Source: Phytoseiulus persimilis
Lineage: Eukaryota > Arthropoda > Arachnida > Mesostigmata > Phytoseiidae
Direction: 5' to 3'
Length of the DNA: 64,000 nucleotides
Assembly (NCBI GenBank): GCA_037576195.1
Contig: CM075101.1
Location: 33,604,001-33,668,000 of the forward strand
Below, in pieces: positions 24,303-35,698 of the stretch. The translations under genes and the position numbers were made by a program. Below the pieces are notes generated by a model that was given only the letters and a program-made list of their open reading frames with translations, ran no database searches and had not been told where the DNA came from. Position 1 is the stretch's first letter; every line of letters begins with the position of its first letter.

Positions 24303-25509
24303 TGCCATGGTGAGCTCGGATTCTGTGTTTCTCATCTGTAATATGCCCTTGGAGGCATCGCAATCCATTGCTACCACCCTTCGTTCGAGCGATTCCGCTT
24401 GCTCAGTGTAAGTGGCGTCCGTCCAAGCCGCATGCAGTGGTGCTTCCAGAGTACGCGATGGCCAGTATGGGGGCACTCGTATAACCAACCGATGTACTAT
24501 GAAATAGAGCATTTCCTGTGATCAAACACTCGGATTCGGAACTTCACCCATTGAGCTCGGGCACCTCCACGTCCAGTCATGACTCCAGAACGAGTTCGAG
24601 TATGAGACTGAGGCCTAGGGCTCGGTCTATGATCCGGTTACCTCTGTCGTCCAGAATCCGATAATCGATCTGGATAATTAGTAGAGATTGGATGTTCAGG
24701 CAGAATGCCTGAAATGCCTGAAAGTGCCTTCTTACGTCGTCCATCCCAACATTTCGCCTATTTTTGAGTTTTCCCAGGCATTTTGCATATTCTAGCTTTC
24801 CTTCCCAGTATCTGTAGTGAAAACGAAACATCCCCGTCAGGAGACCGGATACGAGAATCATCCCAGAAGCAGAATAAGACCGTGACGGAATCGCGATTCG
24901 AATGAATCGTAGGCTTCCGAACGTCGGCTTGGCGCAGAGCTTCAAGTAGGAATAAGAGCGGGGAATATGGGCTGCTGCTTCATACTGTTCCCCTACGAGT
25001 TTGGTAGAGGGTGCGCCATCCTCAGAGAGTAGGAGTCTATGAGGCGGTGCGAGTTCTTGCTTCTGTGTCGTGGGTCCTCCGCCTCGTAATAATTGGTGAA
25101 TTGGTGACGATGCCAACTACTCAACTCCTTCATCCACCTCCACGATGCATCCCTCCCCGGACAGAATCTACGAGCTCATTCCATGTATCCGTTGGCGAGT
25201 ACACGACAAGCAACCCGCACCCTCTGGGATGCAATTCTAAACATTAGACGCGGAAACTCGAACAACGGTCAACTTTTCAAACGCTGAACTTCTGGTCAGC
25301 TCTGTGAAGGTTTCTCATTTTCTCCGAAGTTCTCTCATTGCCCCGCTCGTGGTTTCTGCAAGAGCGTCTCCTCTTTGTCAGATCGCGACATGTCCAACGG
25401 AGCGTCAAAAGAGAGTGCTCTTCATCGGAATCGCTTGCGACGTAGAAGGAACAGCAATCAAAACGTTTGCCTGCTGGAAAACTTTCTGGAGCTCTCAAGC
25501 AAGGAGAAC

Positions 25510-26586
25510 TCTTTTAGCATGAACCTCTGCCAGATGCTTGGAGAGTGCAACATACCACTGTAGGAAGTCCAGCATCAGTCTTTCCGGAATTCAGAGGAGT
25601 ATTTCAGGCAGAAGCTCCCGGACCATACTACGCTCCGGAAAAACTATCTCAACAAGCTCTCCGATGCAACTATCTTGAGGGTCCGTACCGCGGTCGGTGC
25701 GAATCTGGATAACGCTGGACGTTACCACAGACGCAAAGGGCCAATACGTCGTCAACACAATAATGGGTTGTCTCTCGTCAGAAGCACCCTCTACCCCCTT
25801 TCTGATAGCATCAGAAATTGTGGAACGTACAAACCATGCAACGGTCGCGCAAGCTTTCATGAACTCTCTCCATGTGTTGTGGCCACAAGAGATCTGCCAT
25901 GACAAAGTTCTTCTTACATGAAAAAAGCCGCCGACGGTCTGAAGGTGCTCTTCCCAAAGATGGTTCACGTAACTTGCTTGGCCCACGGGGTGCACCGTGT
26001 ATGCGAGGGAGTCCGAATCCTATTTCCTGCCGTAGACCATTTGGTCGCCAACGTGAAGGAGGTATTTGTCAAGTGCCCGTCCCGCATCCGCACTTTCCGT
26101 AGCGCAGCACCCGATCTCGCGTCGCCTCCCGAGCCTATAGTAACACGCTGGGGCACGTGGATTCCAGCAGCGCTGTGCTATGCCGAAAACTTGGACGAAA
26201 TTCAGCACGTCTTCTCAGAGCTCGACGAGAATGAGGCTGCAGCTGTGAAGAAGTCGAAAGATCTGATGCTCGAGCTATGCTTGAGATTTGATCTCGCGTT
26301 CATCGCCGCGACATTTCCCGCCATTCCGGCACTGATAGAAAAACTTGAGTGCAGCAGTCAAACGCTCGGAGCGACCATCGGCATTCTCCGCGATGTGAAA
26401 AGAAAAATCGACGACGCCGAAGGTTCGATCGGGGAGCTGCTCTGGAACAAGATCAAAAAAGTTCTCGATCAAAATCCCGGCTTGGAGACGTTGGCCAATA
26501 TCCAGCAAGTTCTACAAGGTGGCGTCGCCGTCGCCTACGATCTGGATCTATCGGTCTCGGAAATCGCATCCTTCGAGTATGCGCTG
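25510..26586 (+). mobile_element. Degenerate hAT-family transposase, CGGBP1-like
   Basis: The region aligns by memory with the hAT-derived family common in arthropods. SFSMNLCQMLGECNIPL (ending near 25560) is followed by an in-frame TAG, then EEYFRQKLPDHTTLRKNYL (25594-25650) in the same frame. The frame then shifts to WITLDVTTDAKGQYVVNTIM and FLIASEIVERTNHATVAQAF (25697-25910), and shifts again to KVLFPKMVHVTCLAHGVHRV, PEPIVTRWGTWIPAALCYAE and LSVSEIASFEYA (25918-26586). The catalytic-core DxTTDAxG motif, the CLAH motif and the RW motif are visible, while the C-terminal hAT dimerisation block is lost after SFEYA. At least one nonsense change and two frameshifts mean it is not a working gene. 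No terminal inverted repeats were identified. The 322-codon open part survives, suggesting fairly recent decay. Confidence 0.85.
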
Positions 26587-28103
26587 TTGTTCCTCTTCTT
26601 TATTCAACTGCTGACGATGCCTTTTTTTGCTCATTTCAGGATATTGAGTGCCTTTCTGCCTGCCTTTTTCCCAGTTTTTTCGTGCCTGAACATCCAATCT
26701 CTGATAGTTACTCATCACATTCGTTGTAATCAGCACTGTTCTACGGCGTTGGCGAGGCTCCAAGAGCCCGCACACTCAGCTGCTCTTTTGCCCACTCGAA
26801 TTGGTCAGAGCAGTTCAGAGAGCCGAGATCTGGCACGTACCCATGCTCGGCTTTTGGGTGAGCATGGTGCTCTCCTGGGTGGGTAATCCCACCGAGTGAG
26901 GTCTCGATATTCTTCTCAAATCACGAGATATTGAAGGCCATCAAAACCTTCCGACGGGCCTGTGTCTATGGAATGAGATCTCTGAAGGCTCACTCGCGGA
27001 ATTCCGAATTATCCGCGTGCGCCCTAGGGGACTGGTTTTCTAGCGAGCATAAGAGAACAAACAACCTCAGAGTGCTTCCTCACGAGCCTGGAGTCTTTCG
27101 ACTCCTACGATTTTCGCGTATCCTAACCTAATCTTCTATTCTGCGCTGATTTCTGTTCGAGGATTTCACCAGCAACGTATGTTAAGGAGAGACAAACCAC
27201 TATGGAGCGGCTTTCCAGGAATGCATTGACTCGTTCTTAACGATCACGCGTTGAATATGAACAACAGCACTGCTCAGTTCGAGTAAACCGCCGAGAATCC
27301 AGCGTTCAGACCAGCGAGTTCGTGCCACCGCTTATAGAACGATCACAGACAGATTTGAGAATATCACTGGAACTGGTTCTTGGGTGTCCCTAGAAGGCCG
27401 AGGCTGAGAGGTGAAGGAGATGTGGAATGGACTGATCCTTCCTGTGAGTACCGGTCTACGACCCCGTCCCAGGGCTTTGAACACCGTGATCTCGTGCACT
27501 CTACGATCTGCTAGAGTCGCCATCAACCGAGAGTACTGTCTGGGAGCCGACCGCCTCGTCCCAATGGTTCGACTATCCTATCGGGAAGGCCGGGGTAATC
27601 GCTTGTATGATGCGCCTCCGTGTGTGCCGCACCAACTCAAGCGTAACGGTCCTGCACGAACCGTGCGGCTGGAGCCGTTGCGGCCCTGAGCGGAAAGAGG
27701 AGGTCGTGATGGTCGTGACCTGGGATTTTCGCTCCAAGATTTATCGGGTAAGGAAGCAGTCTAATAGTCAATGAATCCGTGGATAATATCCCTCGTCATT
27801 GATTGTGAAACAAATGAGTCTGTCCGAGGATTGGTACCTTGCGACGATTCGGTGCGTCAGTGAGTAGGAATCGCACATAGTGGATTCTGTAAGGACCCGA
27901 TAACTAGCCTCGGAGAGGGTTGAGTCTCCTCCGGCAAGAAGAGCGTGGTACACTACAAGGACACTTCCCTATCTTCGCAATGTTCCGACGCCGGAAACAC
28001 GCGGGGAACACCATGAGATACACATGGCTTTAAAGATTACCTCAAGATGCGCGCAATTTCAACGGAATGAAATCAATCAGTACCTATTCCAAAACTTCGA
28101 TAA
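26587..28103. other. No gene seen
   Basis: Only short overlapping frames occur. The segment just after the transposase (26600-26720) is T-rich and carries TGCCTGAACATCCAATCTCT, shared with the minus strand near 24700. This may mark the element's edge. Confidence 0.4.
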
Positions 28104-28109
28104 TTTATT
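28104..28109 (-). terminator. Poly(A) signal AATAAA overlapping a stop codon
   Basis: On the minus strand the final codons read ATA GAT GAA TAA followed by ATT. The stop TAA therefore sits inside AATAAA, giving an extremely short 3' UTR for the CCSMST1-like gene. Confidence 0.6.
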
Positions 28110-28758
28110 CATCTATTTTGAGAACTTGATGTGACGGCTCGATGTTAGGAACGGTGTACTCCAGAGGCTGCTTTAGCCTCTCATCGAGATCATTCTCTTC
28201 ACGTATAACACAGAAGTACATCATGAAGACGCACAGCGAAAGCGCAACCAGGGGTCCTTGAATTGGTGGGGCATCTGTTTTTGGACTGCAAGTTAAGGAG
28301 ACAGTGTCAAGGCACCCTGGTCATTACCATGGCTTCTTCCGCATGCGTGGGTTCTAGGAGCGGAGTATTTGAAATGAGCGATGCCAGGGAGCTGAGCGGA
28401 GCATCTGTATATTATGCCAGGGTACAGGCATATCGGTTAAGTGCGCGTTCGGGCGCGTCAGGGCAAAACCTCATCCAATGACCCCGCGCTCAAGAACCTT
28501 CATGTTGGGTTGAATAGCTACGGTCGTAGCGCAGTCATGATGCCAATAGAGTGACTGGACTCACTGGAAAGTTTCTTCGGCCTTCCATCTAGCTGCGTCA
28601 GACGTAGAGTACCGGATCGGCTCATTGTCGACCTCCTCTTCACTTTCACCTTTCACGGCTTCGGCTTTGAGCAGCTGATTCGTGGTTGACAGCTGCCGGT
28701 GAAGACTCGACCTCAAGACACCTCCACGCAGCATAAGAGTTAGCGACTTCCGCAACAT
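28105..28758 (-). CDS. CCSMST1-like mitochondrial inner-membrane protein
   Basis: Two exons, 28758-28565 and 28285-28105, join in phase 2 (CA|T) to give 124 residues. Residues 1-30 (MLRKSLTLMLRGGVLRSSLH..) are Arg/Leu/Ser-rich without acids, a typical mitochondrial targeting peptide. Next comes an acidic run and NEPIRYSTSDAARWKAEETF, which parallels the RPIEFSSSKANPHRW segment of human CCSMST1. A single transmembrane helix (PLVALSLCVFMMYFCVI) follows, then the charged REENDLDERLKQPLEYTVP, parallel to human REESEADQWLRQ. Human CCSMST1 is a small inner-membrane protein whose role is poorly defined; it has been linked to respiratory-chain assembly. The match in order, spacing and length is good, though made by eye. 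Confidence 0.75.
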
Positions 28759-31700
28759 TGCCTCTGATATTGACGACTTTCAAGACTGTGTCGAGTGCTC
28801 ACCCGCTGTTTTACGCAGAGGCGCATGCAGTCAGATGATGAGTTCCGTCGCTTAGGTAAGCCGCGGAGCTCGTTCCGCCGCCAGATCAGGCCCCGAATAT
28901 CGCGCGCACTTCAAGAGGGCAGCGCGATGACTTCGAAACGGAATTCCCGCCTCAAGTAATTATTCCCAGGGCACCTCCACGACGGCATTCAGCGGACGAC
29001 ATTGTTTCTGGCATATGGGCGGAAAGTTTCTAACGCGATATGTGTAAGAGGCTTCTCAAATCTGTTTTGTATTTCCCCACGTCTTACCGAAGTGAGAATT
29101 AGTGCCCATCAGATAGTTGAGTCGAAAGTTCTGGACAATGAGGTCGTTGCAGACGTAATTCAATCCATACCTCGAAATGTGAGAGGCGTACAGGAAAACT
29201 GAACTATGTAGTCGAAAGGCGCGGGCATCCAGTCATCTTCCAACTGTAGTTGAGGACCTAGCGGTGCTCCCTTGTGAGACCCGTCGATAAACCCGTAACG
29301 GGACCCCCAGTTTTTTCGTCAGGGTCGAGAAATTCGTCCGAAAATACGTCATGCCGTCGAGAGGATCTCGACAAACAGATGTGAGGAAATTGACAGGTAT
29401 TAGATGAGCTCAAGCAATGACGTGGTCGTCTTCTTTTTCGGCGACTGTTTGAAGTTCTCGAGCTGTTAACATTCTGCTTGGCCAGAACACGGAGTCTCGC
29501 TCCAGCTCTTGGATATGGCAGGCTCGTACTTACACTTGTTTCGGTCCCTGCAAAATGGAATGCTATCGAGAATGTTCAGGAAAATCACATCGGTCGAGAA
29601 CTTTATGACGCATTTCTGTGAGGACAGGCCTCTGAGATTCTACAAAACAGCATATGGGAACTTTGAGAACGTTCGACGGAAATCATCGGGAGAGATGGCG
29701 ACTGTGTCAATGAGGAATGAGGTGCGGTACGTCATGTATGTCGCGATGGGTTACTAAACATGGCAAGGATATGTTAACGATCATCCTGACTCTGGGGTCT
29801 CTGTACTCCAGAAACGCGTTCACGTGATTCTGAATCCATGGGTGTGATTAAGTATATCTTGGTGGCGATGAACATCACGGAGCTCTACGTTAGAGAAAAC
29901 ACGAATCAAGCGCTCAATGAACTCTGAATCAGGCTCATCTCGGAAAGGAACCTCTGCTCTGAAAGTTCCCGATTTGAGATTTGGGTTCTACTCAGTGTCC
30001 AAATCTTGAAAGCTTCTCGGCGTATCGGTATCTCTGTATCTACTGCGAGAAAGATTCCGGCCTCAATCATGGAATTCGATGAGGACTTCGTTCGAGCCTG
30101 ATTTTGTCAGGCGGTCGTTCTTGGAATGAATTTCGTTTGCGCTCTCTGTGTGCCTCTCAGGCGCTAAGATCTCAGAGGAACAAGTTTTCGGGACCCGTTT
30201 CGTCTTAAAGTCCAATCGGATGCGCTCCGCCGATTCATCCATCGCAGCGAGAACGCCATTCCATCCGTCTTCACCCTTGCTAGACTCGAGCTGACTCGAC
30301 TGACCTGCGCCACAGTTGTTTCAACCGCTGCCACTAGAACTGCGCTCTCGTTGAACTCAGTTGCCTTCCATCGAAAGCTGAGAGAAGTTCTTAGAACTTA
30401 TTCGGCCCGAAGGTTGGACTCTGGTGGAGTCGAGCGGAGATGAGAAGCTCATCTCTTGCGAGACCGATCAGAGTATTTGATTTCGAACCGGCACGATTCA
30501 GGTGGCCTGGAGCGAGCTGCTGGTTGTGGCGATAATCAACACAATCCGTGAGCCTATCCTGCAACGAACTATTCGAGAGGTAACTTTGTAGCTTCGTCTC
30601 CATCCTTTCTCAGAGCTGACGAGCGACCCACGGTCGGTGTCAGGTCTTACCCCCTGACGTGAGAATAGTTGTCCTCATCTTCGCAGCTGAAGTGAAAACA
30701 GTCGATGACAGAGATCTCACAATGTCCTCAAGAGGAAATCCGGCAGAAAAAGCCGGGGTGACGCCTCAAATCCTCCTCTGTTTTCCGGCTGAACCTCTCA
30801 GCCAGCCCTCAGAAGTGTCCTGGGATCACCTTCCGGTATTGCTTCAGTAATCAGCCTCAAATCTTCCTGAGGTCTGCGCTAATTCATAATCAGAGGCTGG
30901 TGTTTCATTACAAACATCTCACATGGATGATTCTCGGCGACGACAACTATGGATCATGAATATGGAGATGTATCCTACGGTCCCCTGATCACCTATTTCT
31001 CCACAACTCCCGCATTATCTTTGTGTTCCTCACAGTTCCGTCGTGTTCTCCCTGTTTATGAGACTCATCCTCCAGCTGTGTGTTATTTGACCCAAATCGT
31101 TCGGTCTCGGAAACGAAGTCAACGCTGAGACGGCTACTTCGGAACCACAGGCCCGTGTAGAGGCTGCCGCTGCCGCAGACTACCATTTCATCGAGGAGTT
31201 CACTGTCTTCTAATAACGTCCCCCAACTGGCTTCCACCGCGAACGATACGATAAACACGTCACGGGTGCATATATCCTCCTGACTTCAATTGCTCCAATG
31301 ACCTCGAACTGGAATCTGGGAATGGGCCGTCTTCCGATGAACCACCTTAGCGGAGCCTCCTGGTTGTTGCGCATTCAAGTGAGTCCATTGACATATCTTG
31401 TTCAGATGCCTTTCTTGTTAGCTTGTTAGTCATCCCGTGCGGACGCTCGCACCCGGAGTGAGGGCCAAATTGGGGGCCTGCCTAATCGCCTGAGTGGTGC
31501 CTCGTTGCGGTCCTTTTAGACTGGCTTGTTCTCTCTGGGCTCCAGCGACGAAATCATTCACGCTCTCCATGCTCTCTTAGCTTGCGTTAATGGCGACACC
31601 AACAATCATTGATGCTCCTGCGGGGTTGAAGGCTTCAACAAAGCCAGTTTCCTTCCGCCGAAATAGTCATCTTGTTACTCGCCATCATTCGAGCTCCAAC

Positions 31701-32990
31701 GTCGCTCAGCCGATGCTCATACAACGGAGGACTTCTCCGGAAACCTCCTCAACAGCTATCGTTCAGGGCGCACCACTTTCTTTGCTAGCGCAGAAAAAAA
31801 AAGATGCCTAAAAATTGATGCAGGACCCGAAAGTATAATGAGGCGATCACCCCGACCCCCATTGGGCAGGCACGCGACAGGTACGGGTTCAAATCCCGTT
31901 CCGAATGCGAATAGGACCGACCGTCAGCTCAGCTTGGCCGACTCGACCTGTGGTTCTGAGGTGAGGAAACGCGAACACTGCCGATCTCTTTGGTGGATAA
32001 TAATTAGTCGAAACACACATGGAATCTCCAAACGGTTCATCAGTAGACGTGGGACTGAACAAATAGATATTGAAATGCACCTGCAGGGCGTAGTCACGTT
32101 GCAACGCGAAATGAAAACTGGTCACGTAGATTTCCGACTATGGAGATGCATCAACCCCGCTATTACACACAATGGGTGGACAGTTACTCGTGGAACAACA
32201 ACAGACAGAGGTACGGATATCAGACCCCTAATATCACGAGCAAAGAGCAAACCACTGCGACATGTATCGAAGCGTCATCCTCCGCGTCGTTGTTCTAATT
32301 TCAGCGCTGAGAATGGTCCAATAATTTCGCATACCCCGCGTTCCCGGCAGGTGCTCGAATCAAAGTTACGAGTTTTCGAGGAAAAGTCATTATTGCGACA
32401 TTCGCATCTTCCACTTTCCGTTGAATTGGGATGATCGACGTGAAGCTTTTATCTCATCCGATTGGAACCTTCCATCACGTCAGGGGTTCGGATCAGGCTC
32501 AACTAAAGTCGGAAACTCCTGAAGCAGTCTGCGCACGCGCCGACTCCGGGGGCGGGACCTCAGTCGCAGTTATCCAAGAGACCGCGCACCGGCACGCATG
32601 TGATCCTTGAACAGTTGTTCGTTGGGAAGTTTCTGGCGATTGGCGAGTAACAGTTTATGGAGTGTGTCTCAAGAACTCGGGGTCAGCATCCTGAATTCGC
32701 CGGGAACGATCGGTTGGAACTAGTAGCCGTTCGTTCGTTCAACGTCGGCAAAACGAGCCATGCGACACTCCACGTTTGGTAGTTCGCAAAACTCACACTC
32801 GAACCACGTTCCACGACATTCGGCAGTATCAGGTTAGAATTCCGCTCAAGAGCCTCTTCTTCTTGAGAGCATGCGCCTCTATGCAAAGGCTCGACCGATC
32901 CGTAGTTCCGACTTCTCCTCATTCCTTCCGGGTAACATTGTCGTGCATGAGAATCCGTGTGCGTGGCTCCAAGTGTGTAAACTCGGAGCC
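28759..32990. other. Gene-poor stretch
   Basis: About 4.2 kb without a supportable exon. Open frames are short and mutually shadowing. Near 31879-31895 the sequence folds as a T-arm-like hairpin (ACGGG, seven-base TTCAAAT loop, CCCGT), but no matching acceptor or anticodon arms could be found. Codons open from 32871 lead into the first exon of the LIM gene and may be its 5' UTR. Confidence 0.4.
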
Positions 32991-33852
32991 ATGATCGCTG
33001 CGAATTCATCTTCAGGTCCCGGAACATCCCCAACGCAAGCTACAGGATCGAGCATGCATATAGGAACAATGTTTGGGCGCTCGGGAACGAGTGCGGAAGA
33101 CAAACTTGAACGCACGCTCCCCCAGTGCAGTGCTTGTGAAAAGGCAATCAATGAACGGTAGGAACGACTGACAAGAAACTTGACCATACCATTCCATGGA
33201 TGAGATCTCAGATATAATCCAGATGCCTATACTATGTTTGCACTTCAAGATTTATCATGAAAGTTGTCGGCAAGTTCTGGCATCAGGAGTGCTTGATCTG
33301 TTCTTCCTGTGGCTGCGAGCTCACGACATCACTCTTTGAGAAGAACGGAGCTTTCTTCTGTAAAGAAGATTATCTCAGGTCAGTTCTCAGATCCATAACA
33401 CCTTGGATATGAAGATTTGAATTCACGAACGAGGACTCCAGGCAGATCCGCGAGTGACAATTGTGCCTCCTCAGGAAGTTCGGGCCAGAGAACCAGTGTT
33501 CGGGGTGTTCAGGTATGATTTCAGCGAGTGAGCTCGTGATGAGAAGCTCCATCCTAGTTTATCACATTCGCTGTTTTTGCTGTTCTCATTGCCGAAAAAG
33601 GTGAGCCAGATCTTCATGATTATCCTCAACGTTGTCGAGATCGAACTGCTCCAAGTGACTGACATAATGTGAACTTCCCTAAGGCTCAACCCGGGTGATC
33701 GATACGTTGTGTCGGGAGATCAGCTCCTTTGCGAAACAGATTACGAGGGTGCGTTGCTATCATCGAAGTTATCTTACTATTTCTCAACTTTGGAGCCTGC
33801 GAATGGCTCAAAGGAGAGAGCCACGGCAGCTGCTTCGTCCAATTCGAACTGA
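32991..33852 (+). CDS. LIM-only protein with two LIM domains (LMO4-like)
   Basis: Four exons (32991-33157, 33250-33378, 33475-33600, 33684-33852) join with matching phases into 196 residues. After a Ser/Gly/Thr-rich N-terminus come two tandem LIM zinc-binding domains. LIM1 runs CSACEKAINERFIMKVVGKF WHQEC..C..C to FFCKEDYLRKFG. LIM2 runs CSGCSGMISASELVMR to VYHIRCFCCSHC, RLNPGDRYVV and LLCETDY. The ASELVMR and RLxPGDR segments are close to LMO4. The C-terminus is a short tail ending in Ser/Asn with no homeodomain. LIM-only proteins act in the nucleus as adaptors that bind LDB/Chip and compete with LIM-homeodomain factors. A poly(A) signal 81 nt after the stop supports a true LIM-only ending rather than a truncated LMX/LHX gene; some LIM residues (CFCC) do resemble LMX1. 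Confidence 0.88.
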
Positions 33853-33933
33853 CTCGAATGGTCAGACGCCGCGAATCCCGCAAACAGCCATGTTCGACGG
33901 ACCCAGTCATCGCATACCTCATCATGAGAAAGC

Positions 33934-33939
33934 AATAAA
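33934..33939 (+). terminator. Poly(A) signal AATAAA of the LIM-only gene
   Basis: AATAAA lies 81 nt after the stop on the same strand. It supports the end of the LIM gene here. Confidence 0.65.
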
Positions 33940-35698
33940 GGAAATTAAGAAAGTGATCGAATAGCCCGTTCAATCGCGAATTACAGTTCACCGCAACAAA
34001 TGAACAGATCACCGAATCACTTCGAATTCTCAGTATTCGATTTCGACGGAAGAGATGGTCGTTGCTGGTGCTCCCCTCACGAGAGACCTTCGTGCGCCAG
34101 TTCGATGGATGGGTTGACGGAGATCAGCTTGAGTAGAGTGAGCGAAAAGAGCCTCATACATGTTGGATAAGTCAGAGTCGTCGTGGATATACCAGAAGTT
34201 GTGATAATGAATCAAGGGAGTGGAAAGGGGACGGAAGGACGTTAAGTGCTTCAGACCGCAAGGTGTACACAACTCTCCTGAATTGGCGCTTCTTGTCTCT
34301 CTTTTTATGCTGTCGTTCTCTGTACGGGTGGCGATGCCCTCCACTCCGGCATGAGCGGAGAGCCTTCATTAGTATTCGTTTACTCTGTTCTTCCCTCTAC
34401 CTGTCTCCGCTCTGAGCACTGCTGTGCACCCTGTATCGGGATGAATACGCGGATAATACGGAGCTTCTCAACGAATCGTTCGAGAACACGGCCTCGAGAT
34501 TTGCTTGTTGTGCGCATTCGCATTTCATCTCGCTCGAGCGATGCATAAGCGTCGCTCTCACCTTACATATCGCCTGATCTCGGAAAGGTGCTCCTGAAAT
34601 CCTCTGCGAGACAACATTATTCATATTGAGCACTCTGAAACTTCTCGGCATTGAAGTAGGGGAGGGGGAGGGAGAGGGGGTATTTTGATACGCAACTCTT
34701 CGCATCGGAAACACTTGCGGGGCACCGCTTCCCAGGCAACGACAATGCTTGCCGGCTATTCTCGATATGTTTGTTTTAATTAGTTCTTCCCCTCATCCTC
34801 TTGTCCGAAGAGGTGATCACTCGACGGCTGAGCCTCTTCCCCAGAGATTCGTGACAGCGCTCAATGGAGCGCTAGAAGTCCGATTGAGTCCATAGCCCGC
34901 GGCGTTTCGTGAGTTTCTCCATCGAAATTCACGCTCGAAAGCATGCGGGAAGCAAAGCCCCCGGCCGCCACTAAGCCGTTCGTTTGTTGCCCTTGGAGAA
35001 ACGTGTTCCATACCTCCTGTGAGAGCCAGCCAATGCATCGGACACCGGATATCGCTGAAGACAAAGTTCTCCCCCTTGAATCTCCCGTCAGGATGCTCCA
35101 CCCCTGGAGCTCACCGGCTTTCGGACCTCTGGTCGACCCGGCGCAGGCATCGTCAGTTACGGAGTTTCGAGAGAAACCACCGTTCTCGAACCAGAACACC
35201 GCCTACTCTGACTTCGCTCGCGGAGAAGGTGATCCGCGAAACACTCAAAACCATTCGGAGTATTCTTCCGGCGCACCGCAAGAAGTATTGAGTTCCTTCG
35301 GATTTCTCGCTCTCCGCGCGACTACGTGTCTGGACGCAGCGAGAAACAGTGGGATATCCATCCGGTTGCAGTAAGAAGATCTACGTGGAGAGTTATTTCC
35401 GTCTCCTCGTTAGAGCTAGGGGTGGTGCCTTTGAGCGCCCTCTGGCGGTCGGAGCTATACTCCATCCGCTTCTGACACTCGGTCAGCAACAGAGAGGATC
35501 GTTGCGACTCGGTTCACAAGTGGCCACGTTGTTAGGCACCCAGCACGGATCTCGGACTACAAACGCCTGAGTGTCTATCTGTTCTGCAGCTTCAACTCTT
35601 CGGGTTGGCAGCTTGCTGCTGCACATTAAGTGGTTCTTCCGAGAGGAGTGGACGGCGGAGAGCAACGCACAGTGAACGCGGCCGGCCAGCTCTGAGCA
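33940..35698. other. Intergenic region between LIM-only and FATP genes
   Basis: No exon is supported. An open plus-strand frame at 34943-35374 has no domain. A G/A-rich run (about 34660-34682) is present on the plus strand. The FATP promoter and any upstream FATP exon should lie toward the right end. Confidence 0.4.

Larger units (their letters stand above)
23949..25374. other. No gene seen; contains a 13-bp-stem hairpin and a repeated segment
   Basis: A perfect inverted repeat lies at 24271-24302. On the minus strand near 24682-24710 a stretch reads TGCCTGAACATCCAATCTCT, which recurs on the plus strand at about 26683. The minus-strand frame 24577-25116 (179 codons) covers that repeat and shows no domain. 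This looks like old repeat-derived DNA. Confidence 0.45.

Noticed and set aside
31879-31895. tRNA-like T-arm (ACGGG, TTCAAAT, CCCGT)
   Set aside because: No acceptor stem, D-arm or anticodon arm could be paired around it, so it is not called a tRNA gene.
35172-35372. Possible homeodomain exon for the LIM gene (a frame reading TRTPPTLTSLAEKVIRETLK, ending elsewhere in GISIRLQ before a GTAAG donor)
   Set aside because: Only two or three residues match a homeodomain per frame, the best frame contains a stop, and the LIM gene already ends with a poly(A) signal at 33934.
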